Shown here: in pieces, positions 26,686 to 34,831 of the stretch
Numbering within the stretch: position 1 is the first letter of the stretch
Layout: each line of letters begins with the position of its first letter
NCBI GenBank assembly: GCA_009773055.1
Contig: WOUW01000002.1
Location: 1 to 64,000 of the forward strand
Length of the DNA stretch: 64,000 nt
Direction: 5' to 3'
Source: Paracoccaceae bacterium
GTDB lineage: Bacteria; Pseudomonadota; Alphaproteobacteria; Rhodobacterales; Rhodobacteraceae
The notes under the pieces: generated by a model
Database searches by the model: none
Told to the model about the DNA's origin: nothing
Seen by the model: only the letters and a program-made list of their open reading frames with translations
Translations under genes and position numbers: made by a program

Positions 26686-27318
26686 TTACAGACGAGGCCG
26701 ACCGGCAGCCATCCATTCAAGCATCGCCTGCAACAACTCGGGCACAGGCACATTCCGCAAGTCATCTTCGACAAAACCGTCGGCTCTTCGCTTTTCTGCA
26801 TACCACTCTTGAAAGTCTTCGTATTCGCTCAGCACCTTACGCTCAGCGATACGCTCAAACCCCGGCATGGCGGCGAGCCAATCTCTGACAGCTTTGACGG
26901 CAAGCTCGTACTTCCCCTCGTGAGGAACAATATCTATTCCCGCAAGGTCCGAGAGCGCAGCTTGGTATCGGTACTTTTGTTCTTCCAGGACCAATATCTT
27001 CTTCCTGGAGTAGGGTTCGCCACCATAGCGGCGACACGCAAAATCCATTCCCAACTCGAACGGCATGTTCATGCGATAATGTTCACCGGCCTCGCGCGCC
27101 TGGCATCGACTGAGGTCATGGATCGAGTATTCAGATTCCTTAATGAGGTCGGCGATCTTGTCGATCCGCGTTTCACCAGCGTTGTTCCGTTCGGTCGCCA
27201 CGCGTGGCCGCAATCCAAAGCGCACGACGCAAAAGAGCATTGCCTTCAGTACGGGTTCAAAGTCCCAATCGAATGGGCAGTTGACGAAAACGTTCCGGGA
27301 GAACTCCGGATGTGCCAA
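26686..27318 (-). CDS. TIR / deoxyribosyltransferase-like Rossmannoid protein, possible immune effector
   Basis: A 210-residue protein. The first 120 residues look like a TIR/nucleoside-deoxyribosyltransferase-type fold: strand NVFVNCPFDWDFEPV, strand RPRVATERNN, helix-strand IADLIKESEYSIHDLSR, then RMNMPFELGMDF with a candidate catalytic Glu88. That Glu sits where TIR NADases and related glycosidases keep theirs. Translation starts at TTG 3 bp after the DUF2188 stop, with GAAGGG upstream. Sample lines are about 47-60% GC, below the neighbouring genes, suggesting transfer. NAD/nucleotide cleavage in defence is inference. Confidence 0.6.
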   Translation of the reverse strand: MAHPEFSRNVFVNCPFDWDFEPVLKAMLFCVVRFGLRPRVATERNNAGETRIDKIADLIKESEYSIHDLSRCQAREAGEHYRMNMPFELGMDFACRRYGGEPYSRKKILVLEEQKYRYQAALSDLAGIDIVPHEGKYELAVKAVRDWLAAMPGFERIAERKVLSEYEDFQEWYAEKRRADGFVEDDLRNVPVPELLQAMLEWMAAGRPRL

Positions 27319-27321
27319 TCG

Positions 27322-27546
27322 TCAGCCCTTCGGCGGAAATGGATCGTTTCCGAATGATTCGCGTTCGCGGATCAACCCGTCGCGACCGTGAATGTAGAGT
27401 TCGGTCCTTTGATTGCGTGCGATATCGCGTGCGGCCCTGATCGCCTCGCCCTGCGTGTCATAGGTGCGGGTGACCTTGTCGGAGCCGGACCGACGAACGG
27501 CCCACTGCCCGTTACGGGGCACTACGTGTTGACCTTTACCTGCCAT
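27322..27546 (-). CDS. DUF2188 domain protein
   Basis: A 74-residue protein starting MAGKGQHVVPRNGQWAVRRSGSDKVTRTYDTQGEAIRAARDIA, the whole of which matches the DUF2188 pattern (HVVP...W.V...G......T...A...A). The ATG at 27546 follows AAAGGAA; the track start is 8 codons too early. It is directly followed by the TIR-like gene and likely forms a two-gene unit with it. DUF2188 function is unknown; a partner or antidote role is speculation. Confidence 0.85.
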   Translation of the reverse strand: MAGKGQHVVPRNGQWAVRRSGSDKVTRTYDTQGEAIRAARDIARNQRTELYIHGRDGLIRERESFGNDPFPPKG

Positions 27547-27609
27547 GAGTCGCGTTCCTTTTGACCACACACTTAAGGTAGGGAAGTTTGCGTGTCGTTT
27601 CCAGACCCA

Positions 27610-27993
27610 TCACCCCTTCCCCCTCTCATCCACCATCCGCATCCCCAGCCGCCGGTTCATCTCCTGCGCCTTCACCAGCCAGACGAACCCCAGCACCGGC
27701 CCCCACAGCAGCGCGAACAGCGCAGACCGCCCCAGGAAGAACCCCACCCGCTCGACCGGAGCCGCCAGGATCCCCGCCACCACCCCGTCATTGATCGCCG
27801 CATACAGCCCCACCGCCAGCCCGGCCCCCACCACCACCGCGACCACAGCCGTCTTCACCACCGCCCAAGCCAGCACCCGCTGCGACAGGCCGTCAGCCCC
27901 CGCGAACCACCCCGGCAACCACGCCACCAGCGCACTCAACCCCGCCAGCGGCAGGATGGAGTTCCACAGGTCGAGGGTCAGGGCGTTGGTCAT
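27610..27993 (-). CDS. Membrane protein, three predicted helices
   Basis: A 127-residue hydrophobic protein: LPLAGLSALVAWLPGWFAG, VLAWAVVKTAVVAVVVGAGLAVGLYAAI and LGRSALFALLWGPVLGFVWLV are membrane segments, and the tail is basic (KAQEMNRRLGMRMVDERGKG). The start at 27993 follows GGAATA weakly and lies 5 bp after the small ORF stop. No family recognised. Operon position links it with the AAA ATPase. Confidence 0.7.
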   Translation of the reverse strand: MTNALTLDLWNSILPLAGLSALVAWLPGWFAGADGLSQRVLAWAVVKTAVVAVVVGAGLAVGLYAAINDGVVAGILAAPVERVGFFLGRSALFALLWGPVLGFVWLVKAQEMNRRLGMRMVDERGKG

Positions 27994-27998
27994 TGCGG

Positions 27999-28196
27999 CT
28001 ATTCCTTGCCTTCGTGATACTTCACGAAATTGGCAACCGAGCCGTAGTGCTCCTTCACCAGCCGCTGCTGCGCGATCATCATTTTGGAACCGCGCTCCGG
28101 CCAACCATGGGCTTCAAACATTTGGGTCGTGCCGCCGTACTTCGCCTTGGCAATCCGCGCGATTGCTTTAGCGTCCCATCCCGGCTCGTGTCCCAT
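27999..28196 (-). CDS. Small soluble protein in the AAA cluster
   Basis: A 65-residue protein, MGHEPGWDAKAIARIAKAKYGGTTQMFEAHGWPERG..., rich in Lys, Ala and Glu, no membrane segment. The ATG overlaps the ATPase stop (TGATG); GTG 28199 is an alternative. Tight packing on both sides supports a real coupled gene. No domain recognised. Confidence 0.6.
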   Translation of the reverse strand: MGHEPGWDAKAIARIAKAKYGGTTQMFEAHGWPERGSKMMIAQQRLVKEHYGSVANFVKYHEGKE

Positions 28197-30124
28197 CACC
28201 CCTTCCCCTCCAGATACCGCCGCTTCGCCTCTTCCGTCCGGCCAAAGTCGCGCACCATCGCGGCAATCGCCACCTCGTCCGACTTGTCGGCATAGCGGAA
28301 CTCGGAATCGGCGTAGCGGTTGATCTCCTGGATCACCATCTCGACCGAGATCGGCGTCATCAGCCCCCGGATCATCGCCAGCTTCTCGTCATAGGGCCTG
28401 AAGAGGAAGAGGTCCGGCTCCTCCATCCACGCGTCCGGCAGTTCAAAGTCCATCGCCCGAACCTTCACCGCATCGGTGATGTTCTTGATCGCCCGCCCCG
28501 TGAACCGCTCATCCGCCTGCTGGATCGCCTTCAGATACGCCCCCATTTTGGCCAGCGTATCCAGCTTGCCGATCTCACCTTGGACCTTGTCCCAGACCTT
28601 CAGCAACCCCTCCTCATGCGGCTTCGAATACCCCTCGAAGCTGGCGGTAACGGCCTTCTTGATCTCCTGCGCCGCGAACAACTCATGGTCCCCCACCGGG
28701 ATCGCGTGGTTCTTGCCCAACAGCAGCGAGAGGATGTCGATGTAATCCTCCCGGCTTTGCGGCCCGTCGACCAGAAACCGCGCCCCGGCCCGCTGCCGCA
28801 GGGCGTCGTCCACATTCTCCGGGTAGTTCGAGAACATTCCAAAAGTGCAGTTCCCCCGCACCACCGTCCCCGCACCTGCGAAGGCCTGCATGAAGACCGC
28901 CGTCACCTCCTGCTGACCCGCCGACGACTGCCGGTCCCCCCGCTTGCCCGCCACCTGGTCGATGTCGTCGATGGTCCCGAAGCCGATGACCGAGGGGTCC
29001 AGCACCGCATCGATGAACGCCTTCGCGTTCTGCCCCGACTTGCCCTGATAGCTGTCGATCTGGTCGATGGAGAAGTTCTGATACCGGAACGGATACCCCG
29101 CCACCTTGCAGTAATCGTTGAGCAATCCCGCCATCATCTGGATCAGCGTGGTCTTCCCCGTGCCGGGCTTGCCGTCCCCCATGAAGGTGAAGATGAACCC
29201 GCCCAATTCCGCAAACGGATTCAGCCGCCGCTCGAAATCATAGGCCATCAGCATCTTCGACAGCCTAAGGCTTTGATACTTGGCGATGTGGTTCCCCACC
29301 ACCTCATGCGGCTTCTTGAAGGCCATGGCGATCATGCCGCCCTTCGCCGCCTTGGCCGGCTTGAACCCCGCGATGGTCAGCCCGTCGGCCTCCACCTTCC
29401 ACGAGGCCCCCGTGAAGACCGACACCCGAGCGCCATTCTCCGCCCGGATCTGCACCTTCTTCATCAGCGCCTCGGCAAAGGCTGACACCACCGCCACCAG
29501 CTTCACATCATCCGTCGCCAGCGCGCCGATGTCCTGATCCAGCTCCCAGAGCGCGCCCTGCAGGGCCAGCGGAGCATTGTCGGTCAGGACCTCCTCCACC
29601 TCCCCCAGCTCCACCGTCCCCGGCCCTACATGCGGCGCAATCAGGTAGGCCAAGGCATTGGCAAAGGTGAACAAAACCACCAGCGCCTCGCCCTGCAGAA
29701 GCTCCCCGAACTCGCCCCGCTTCGGCTCCGGCACCCGGCCCTCCAGGTTCGCCTTCTTCAACTCGGCCAGCCCCGACTGCGCCGAAAACGTCTCCCCCAT
29801 CGCCAAAGCAATCGCCAAGCCACGCCGCAAGGCATTCAGCACCGCTGCCTGCACCGGGGTCACCAGCCCGTCGCCAAGACCTTCCACCCGCTCCGCCAGC
29901 CGCACGCCACCCGGCCGCGCCGTCGACCGCGTTGCCATCCCCGGCACCGTCGACCGGAACGTCGGCCGCGTCCCGATCCCCGGCGACCGCTCCGCTACCT
30001 GAGCCTGCACCAAAGCCTTCGCCAGCCGCGGCGCATGATCGAAGCCCAGAACCATCCCGAGCGCCGCCTCATACTGCGCCCGGATCGTCTCTTCCTTCAG
30101 CTCCATCGTGTCGCGCGTGCTCAT
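28196..30124 (-). CDS. AAA+ ATPase
   Basis: A 642-residue protein. The first roughly 300 residues have no recognised domain (helical, possibly regulatory). A classic AAA module follows: Walker A GDGKPGTGKTTLIQMM near residue 316, Walker B VIGFGTIDDID near 380, sensor-1 region CTFGMFSNYPEN near 428, and an Arg-rich ALRQRAGARF arginine-finger region. A helical lid and C-terminal domain end it. The start at 30124 (MSTRDTME) replaces the longer track start that runs through a dispersed repeat. It is the probable motor of this uncharacterised cluster; substrate unknown. Confidence 0.88.
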   Translation of the reverse strand: MSTRDTMELKEETIRAQYEAALGMVLGFDHAPRLAKALVQAQVAERSPGIGTRPTFRSTVPGMATRSTARPGGVRLAERVEGLGDGLVTPVQAAVLNALRRGLAIALAMGETFSAQSGLAELKKANLEGRVPEPKRGEFGELLQGEALVVLFTFANALAYLIAPHVGPGTVELGEVEEVLTDNAPLALQGALWELDQDIGALATDDVKLVAVVSAFAEALMKKVQIRAENGARVSVFTGASWKVEADGLTIAGFKPAKAAKGGMIAMAFKKPHEVVGNHIAKYQSLRLSKMLMAYDFERRLNPFAELGGFIFTFMGDGKPGTGKTTLIQMMAGLLNDYCKVAGYPFRYQNFSIDQIDSYQGKSGQNAKAFIDAVLDPSVIGFGTIDDIDQVAGKRGDRQSSAGQQEVTAVFMQAFAGAGTVVRGNCTFGMFSNYPENVDDALRQRAGARFLVDGPQSREDYIDILSLLLGKNHAIPVGDHELFAAQEIKKAVTASFEGYSKPHEEGLLKVWDKVQGEIGKLDTLAKMGAYLKAIQQADERFTGRAIKNITDAVKVRAMDFELPDAWMEEPDLFLFRPYDEKLAMIRGLMTPISVEMVIQEINRYADSEFRYADKSDEVAIAAMVRDFGRTEEAKRRYLEGKG

Positions 30125-30134
30125 CGGCCAAGCC

Positions 30135-30183
30135 CTTTCTTCTGTTCGCAAATATCCCGGGGCCCGGGGCAGCGCCCCGGACG
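30135..30183. repeat. Rhodobacteraceae-type dispersed repeat, copy B
   Basis: CTTTCTTCTGTTCGCAAATATCC then hairpin CCGGGGCAGCGCCCCGG. It lies in the 69-bp gap between the 378-aa gene and the AAA ATPase gene, where the hairpin could modulate downstream expression. Same family as 9841-9900. Confidence 0.8.
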
Positions 30184-30193
30184 CCTGCAAAGC

Positions 30194-31330
30194 TCACAAC
30201 GTCGGAATCAACCGCCCTCCGGCCCCCACGACGAACTTCCGCAGCCCCTGCAACCCCTTGGGGTTCTGCTCGACCAGCACCTGGTAGGGCTTCTCAGGCA
30301 GGATGATCATCCGGTCCTGCCGCGTAGCCCCCAGCTCCGCCCCCGCCACCGGGTCCAGCTTGTAGACCTGCCGCAAGACGCTGGAGAACCACCCGTCCTT
30401 CACCTCTTCCTCACGGTCCGAGATCAGATCCTCCACCGTCCAGACCAGCGCCCAGTCCTCGCCCTCCGGGGCCTTCGCGCCTTCCAGCACCTTCGAGATC
30501 GGCCCCGACTGCAGCGTGAAGCTCGCCGAATACATCGGCCCCAGGATGATCCGCCGCAGCCGTTTCGGGTGCAGGTCCGGGAAATCCTTGTCGAACCCCA
30601 TGGCAATCGTCAAAAGCTTGAGACCCCCCACCGACTGCGCCATCAGCGCCGCCTGCGCCTCAGGCCAGCGGTAGGCGTCATTCGGCAACGGCTTCTTCCC
30701 GGCATCCTCCAGGTCCATCAGGTGCACCACCGGCAGGTTGACCTGAGTGTCCCAGACCGCCCAATGCACCAGAAAATGCCGCCGCTCGCTCCCAGAATTG
30801 CTGACGTCTTCGATCCACTGCGCGTCGGGGTCGTTCCTTGCCCAGAAGATCCCCCCGGCCAGCAGCGCCTCATAGTAATACCGCTGCGACAGCGCGAACT
30901 GCAGCGCCGTGGGGATCGTCAAGTCCCCCACGATCTGCCGCACCATCCGGTCCTTCAGCTCGGCTTCCGAGGGCATCCCGGCCAGATGCTTCTCGGCCTG
31001 CTGCGCATCGACCGCCATGGTCATCAGTTCCTGCGCCACCGGAAACCCGCTCTCATGCCGGTCGATGGTCAGCCGCGGGGCCGTCTCCCCTCGCCCGGTC
31101 ATCAGGTACTTGTGCGACAGCGCCCGAAACGTCCCCGCAACCGCCGTCAGGTATTTCCCCAACACCCGAGCCTCGGTCCGCGTCAGCCGCCCCTCCGCCT
31201 CAACTTCCGCCGCCACCCGGCCCAGATGTCCGGTGATCCGGACGAACTTGGAAAAGTAGCGGCGCGCGACGAGCGTGTCGTAAAGCTCGGCATGGTCTTG
31301 GACGAGCTGGTCCTTGACCTCGTTTGTCAC
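30194..31330 (-). CDS. Unknown 378-residue protein of the AAA cluster
   Basis: A soluble protein, helical at the N-terminus (VKDQLVQDHAELYDTLVARRYFSKFVRITGHLGRVAAEVEAEGRL), with a mixed middle (HFLVHWAVWDTQVNLPVVHLMDLED; RRIILGPMYSASFTLQSGPISKVL) and a C-terminal QDRMIILPEKPYQVLVEQNPKG segment. No known domain, signal peptide or catalytic motif was recognised. Its start codon directly abuts the coiled-coil gene stop. It is probably a partner of the ATPase. Confidence 0.72.
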   Translation of the reverse strand: MTNEVKDQLVQDHAELYDTLVARRYFSKFVRITGHLGRVAAEVEAEGRLTRTEARVLGKYLTAVAGTFRALSHKYLMTGRGETAPRLTIDRHESGFPVAQELMTMAVDAQQAEKHLAGMPSEAELKDRMVRQIVGDLTIPTALQFALSQRYYYEALLAGGIFWARNDPDAQWIEDVSNSGSERRHFLVHWAVWDTQVNLPVVHLMDLEDAGKKPLPNDAYRWPEAQAALMAQSVGGLKLLTIAMGFDKDFPDLHPKRLRRIILGPMYSASFTLQSGPISKVLEGAKAPEGEDWALVWTVEDLISDREEEVKDGWFSSVLRQVYKLDPVAGAELGATRQDRMIILPEKPYQVLVEQNPKGLQGLRKFVVGAGGRLIPTL

Positions 31331-32401
31331 TTATTCCCCATACGCGTTCTTGTCATGCTTCTCGACAATCGCCGCGAACCGGCGGGCAAAGCGCTCATCC
31401 GCCTTCGCCTTCTGCTCCAGGATCGCCCTTGCGAACACCATATGCCCCTCATGCGCTTCCAGCATGTCGGCCATCTTGTCGTTGGTCGCAGCACCTATCG
31501 CCGCCATCGCGGTCTGGGCTTCCTGGTCGGTCTTGACCCCGATCTCGTTGATCCGGTGCGCCACGTCCTGCTGCTGGGCGGTCTTCAAGGACGAGGTCAG
31601 CGCGTCATACAGCACCACCCGCTGCTTGGTGTCCGTCTGCAGCTTGTTGATCAGCACCAGTTGCGTCGCCGCCTGGTTCTGCAGGCTGTCGACCCAGGTC
31701 TTGCCCTTCTCGATATAGCGCTCCAGCGTCTGCGATTTCGCCAGCTTCACCTGTTCATCCTGTACCAGCGCGTTGTATTGCGCGTTCAGGGTCGCCAGTT
31801 CCGTCTCCAGCTTGGTCCGCGCCGCCGCGTCCTGCTCGACCGCGATCTTGTTCTCCAGCTCGATGATCTTCGGGTCCATCCCCGCGATCTCGCGCCGCAC
31901 CGCCTCCAGCGCGCCCACCGTCTCCTCGCGTTCCGTCAGGGTCGAGGCGAGGTTCCCCTCCACTCGCGTCTTCTGCACGTTCAGAAGGTCCAGCTGCCCC
32001 TGCAACAGCCTCACGATCACGTCCGATTTCGAGATCAGGTCCTGCAGCTTGTCATCGACCGTGGCCGCGCGCATCCGCTCCTGCCGCATCGACTCGGCCT
32101 TGGCGGACGAGAAGATGCCAATGAACGACTCCATCCCGGTCTTCGACCGCATCTCGGCAAACTCCGCCGAAAAGCCCGCCGTCACATCGTCCAGCCCCAT
32201 GATCAGCTCGGCGATGTTGGCGTTCATCAGGTCGGTGTGCTTGTTCACATCCTCGAGCGTGGCGTTTTCCACGTCCAGCGTGACGCCCTGGTCCAGCTTC
32301 GACCGGGCTTCCTCGATCCGGCTGGTGATCGCTGAAATCTTCGCCTGCGCCTCGGCGACCTGAGCCTGGCTTTCCTTGATCTGCGTCTCGAAATCGGCCA
32401 T
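31331..32401 (-). CDS. Long coiled-coil protein of the AAA cluster
   Basis: A 356-residue, almost entirely helical protein: heptad-like runs MADFETQIKESQAQVAEAQAKI and REIAGMDPKIIELENKIAVEQ, plus DVAHRINEIGVKTDQEAQTAM, no Cys, no signal peptide. The general make-up recalls TelA (toxic anion resistance) and PspA-like scaffold proteins, but I cannot assign it to either. It is the first gene of the cluster, with a palindrome about 36 bp upstream. It may form a scaffold remodelled by the AAA ATPase (inference). Confidence 0.75.
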   Translation of the reverse strand: MADFETQIKESQAQVAEAQAKISAITSRIEEARSKLDQGVTLDVENATLEDVNKHTDLMNANIAELIMGLDDVTAGFSAEFAEMRSKTGMESFIGIFSSAKAESMRQERMRAATVDDKLQDLISKSDVIVRLLQGQLDLLNVQKTRVEGNLASTLTEREETVGALEAVRREIAGMDPKIIELENKIAVEQDAAARTKLETELATLNAQYNALVQDEQVKLAKSQTLERYIEKGKTWVDSLQNQAATQLVLINKLQTDTKQRVVLYDALTSSLKTAQQQDVAHRINEIGVKTDQEAQTAMAAIGAATNDKMADMLEAHEGHMVFARAILEQKAKADERFARRFAAIVEKHDKNAYGE

Positions 32402-32436
32402 CCGACCCTCCGTTGAACTTCGTTTGCATCACATAG

Positions 32437-32459
32437 TGATGTAACAGCGAATTACATCA
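32437..32459. promoter_or_regulatory. Palindromic operator candidate upstream of the AAA cluster
   Basis: TGATGTAA-N7-TTACATCA, a perfect 8-bp inverted repeat, overlapped by a second small palindrome (ATCACATAGTGAT). It lies 36-58 bp before the coiled-coil gene start, in an AT-richer patch, where a regulator would cover the promoter. The regulator is not identified. Confidence 0.55.
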
Positions 32460-32551
32460 TCCCGGTGCCGGTTTTTCGGCACTCTCAACGGCACAAGTCT
32501 TGCAACAACTAGGCCTATCCGCCAAGCGCGGAATCCCCGCACCCTGCATTT

Positions 32552-32597
32552 GCTCTTTTCCCAAATACTCTCGGGGTTTGGGGGTGAAACCCCCATC
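32552..32597. repeat. Rhodobacteraceae-type dispersed repeat, copy C
   Basis: GCTCTTTTCCCAAATACTCTCGGGG then hairpin GGGGG-TGAAA-CCCCC. It lies in the 271-bp gap between panC and the coiled-coil gene. A further hairpin GTGCCG-N6-CGGCAC is at 32465-32482 in the same gap and could terminate panBC transcription. Confidence 0.7.
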
Positions 32598-32672
32598 AAC
32601 CGAGGAGGAGCGCGCAAGCGCGACGACGAGACCAAAGCCTCGCGCGGCAGCGCTCCGCCTGAAAACCGCCCG

Positions 32673-33506
32673 TCACACCGGGATGTTGTCGATCAGCCGC
32701 ACGCCGTCGACCCAGGCCGCCGCCAGCATCCGGCGCGGGCGGCGCGGGTCGTCCGAGGGCATCAGCGTCTCGGCGTCGCGCAGTTCGATATACTCCACCC
32801 GCTCGAAGCCGGCCTCGCGCATGGTCTCCGCCGCCTCGCGGATCGCCATCCGGTCGGCATGGCCCACGCGGATATCCTGCGCCGCACGAGTTATCGCTGC
32901 ATAAAGCACCGGAGCCTTCGCCCGTCCCGCTGCCGTCAGCCGCACGTTGCGCGACGACATCGCCAACCCATCCGCCTCGCGTATCGTCTCGCAGCCCACC
33001 ACGTCGACCGGCACATTCAGATCCCGGACCAGCCGCAGCACGACCTGCAACTGCTGCCAGTCCTTCTGGCCGAAATAGCCCTTGTCGGCCAAAGTCATGC
33101 CGAAAAGTTTGGTCACCACCGTCGCCACCCCGTCGAAGTGACCGGGCCGCATGTAGCCTTCCAGCGGCTGCGCCACACCTTGCATCGTCACATTGGTGAT
33201 AAAGCCGTCAGGGTAGACCTCCTCCACCGGGGGCGCAAAGATCGCGTCAACCGGCACCGTCGCCAGAAGCGCCGCGTCCGCCTCTTCGCTGCGAGGGTAT
33301 TTCTTCAGGTCCTCGGGGTTGTTGAACTGCTTGGGGTTCACGAAGATCGTCGTGATCACCCGGTCGCATTCACCCCTTGCCCGCCGCGCCAGCGACAGGT
33401 GCCCGTCGTGCAGCGCGCCCATCGTCGGGACCACGCCGATCACTTCGCCCTTCGCCCGCCACTCCCGCGCAAGCGCCCTCAGGTCGGCCACTGTCCGCAG
33501 GATCAT
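32673..33506 (-). CDS. panC: Pantothenate synthetase
   Basis: A 277-residue ATP-dependent ligase joining pantoate and beta-alanine. Motifs: [18 protein letters not shown] (HIGH-type ATP site), [41 protein letters not shown] and the KMSKS-like [15 protein letters not shown]. It overlaps panB by ATGA, giving a panB-panC operon for coenzyme A precursor synthesis. Confidence 0.96.
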   Translation of the reverse strand: MILRTVADLRALAREWRAKGEVIGVVPTMGALHDGHLSLARRARGECDRVITTIFVNPKQFNNPEDLKKYPRSEEADAALLATVPVDAIFAPPVEEVYPDGFITNVTMQGVAQPLEGYMRPGHFDGVATVVTKLFGMTLADKGYFGQKDWQQLQVVLRLVRDLNVPVDVVGCETIREADGLAMSSRNVRLTAAGRAKAPVLYAAITRAAQDIRVGHADRMAIREAAETMREAGFERVEYIELRDAETLMPSDDPRRPRRMLAAAWVDGVRLIDNIPV

Positions 33507-34333
33507 TTCTTCACCGGAACAACATCGGGAAACGAATGCTCCGCCGCGGGAAACGCACGGCTGCGGACATCCGCGGCATAAGCTGCAATCGCCTCATCCG
33601 CCGCCTTTCCCAGTTCGGCATAGCGCTTCACGAACTTGGGCCGGAAGTCGGTGAACAGCCCCAGCATGTCATCCACCACCAGCACCTGCCCGTCGCAATC
33701 CACCCCGGCCCCGATGCCAATCGTCGGGATCGCCAGCGCCTGCGTGATCCGCCCCGCCAGCCCCTCCGGCACCTTCTCCAGCACGACCGAGAACGCCCCC
33801 GCCGCCTCCACCGCGCGGGCATCCGCCATCACCTTCTCGGCCTCCTCGGCCCGGCCCACCACCTTGTAGCCGCCAAGCGTGTTCACCGACTGCGGCGTCA
33901 AGCCCACATGCGCCATCACCGGCACCCCTCGCGCGGTCAGAAACGCGATCGTCTCCGCCATGTGAACCCCGCCCTCCAGCTTTACCGCTGGGGCAGCCGT
34001 CTCGGCCATCAACCGGCTCGCGTTGCGAAACGCCTGCTGCGGCCCCTCCTCGTAGGACCCGAACGGCATGTCGATCACCGGCATCGCTTTCTGCGCCCCC
34101 CGCACCACCGCGCGACCGTGCAGGATCATCATCTCCATCGTGACGCCCAGCGTGGACGGCAAGCCGTGGATCACCATCCCGACCGAATCCCCGACCAGAA
34201 CGACGTCGCAATGCGCGTCGACCAGCCGGGCCACGGGGGTCGAATAGGCGGTCAGCACGACCAGCGGCTCACCGCCTTTGCGGGCGCGAATATCGGGGGG
34301 AAGCACAGGCCGGACGGGGGAAGTCGCGCTCAT
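33503..34333 (-). CDS. panB: 3-methyl-2-oxobutanoate hydroxymethyltransferase
   Basis: A 276-residue TIM-barrel enzyme that adds a hydroxymethyl group from methylene-THF to ketoisovalerate, the first step to pantothenate. Motifs: [69 protein letters not shown] and [22 protein letters not shown]. The ATG at 34333 follows GGAGG; the track start is 19 codons too early. Confidence 0.96.
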   Translation of the reverse strand: MSATSPVRPVLPPDIRARKGGEPLVVLTAYSTPVARLVDAHCDVVLVGDSVGMVIHGLPSTLGVTMEMMILHGRAVVRGAQKAMPVIDMPFGSYEEGPQQAFRNASRLMAETAAPAVKLEGGVHMAETIAFLTARGVPVMAHVGLTPQSVNTLGGYKVVGRAEEAEKVMADARAVEAAGAFSVVLEKVPEGLAGRITQALAIPTIGIGAGVDCDGQVLVVDDMLGLFTDFRPKFVKRYAELGKAADEAIAAYAADVRSRAFPAAEHSFPDVVPVKK

Positions 34334-34489
34334 CTCAGGGCCTCCGCTTTTCGCATTCTGCCCGCCATATGGGCACAACCGCACCCCCATCGCAACAGAT
34401 TTGCGCCGCAGCGCAGCACCGCCGACCCCAAAGCCCCGGGGTTGACCCTTGCCGCCCCATCGCCCTGAATGCCGCGAAAGGAGACCTCA

Positions 34490-34831
34490 ATGCCCCTCAT
34501 CCAGCGCGTCAGCCGCGACGGCACCGCCCCCGACATCACCCGCCCCGATCCGGCCAAGGTGATCTCGGGCGATCCGGTGCACAGCACCTGGAACCTCGAA
34601 GACCGCGACGGGCTTTACGCCGGGCTCTGGCAATCCACCCCCGGCAAGTGGCGCGTCAGCTATTCGGAATGGGAGTATTTCCGCATCCTGTCGGGCTACT
34701 CTCTCCTGACCGGAGCGGACGGCAGCGTCACCCAACTGCACGCCGGCGACAGCCTGATCATTCGCCCGGGCTTTGAAGGGACGTGGGAGGTCGTGCAGAC
34801 CACCCTCAAGGACTACGTCATCCGGCTTTAA
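34490..34831 (+). CDS. Cupin domain protein
   Basis: A 113-residue single-domain cupin (EutQ/DUF861-like): WQSTPGKWRVSYSEWEYFRILSGYSLLTGADG and LHAGDSLIIRPGFEGTWEVVQTTLKDYVI match the two cupin motifs, although metal-binding His residues are sparse (Glu/Tyr in motif 1). AAAGGAG precedes the ATG. It is divergent from panB. Its TAA shares the TTAA with the stop of the convergent L,D-transpeptidase gene. Function unknown. Confidence 0.85.
   Translation: MPLIQRVSRDGTAPDITRPDPAKVISGDPVHSTWNLEDRDGLYAGLWQSTPGKWRVSYSEWEYFRILSGYSLLTGADGSVTQLHAGDSLIIRPGFEGTWEVVQTTLKDYVIRL

Noticed and set aside
29630-32335. 901-aa plus-strand ORF
   Set aside because: Antisense of the AAA cluster genes; strongly Arg/Leu/His/Pro-biased, no domain.
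31331-32401. Calling the coiled-coil protein TelA or PspA
   Set aside because: Only general helical character is shared; no specific motif of either family was recognised.
32429-32635. 68-aa minus-strand ORF upstream of the coiled-coil gene
   Set aside because: It is the translation of repeat copy C and the operator region, not a conserved protein.
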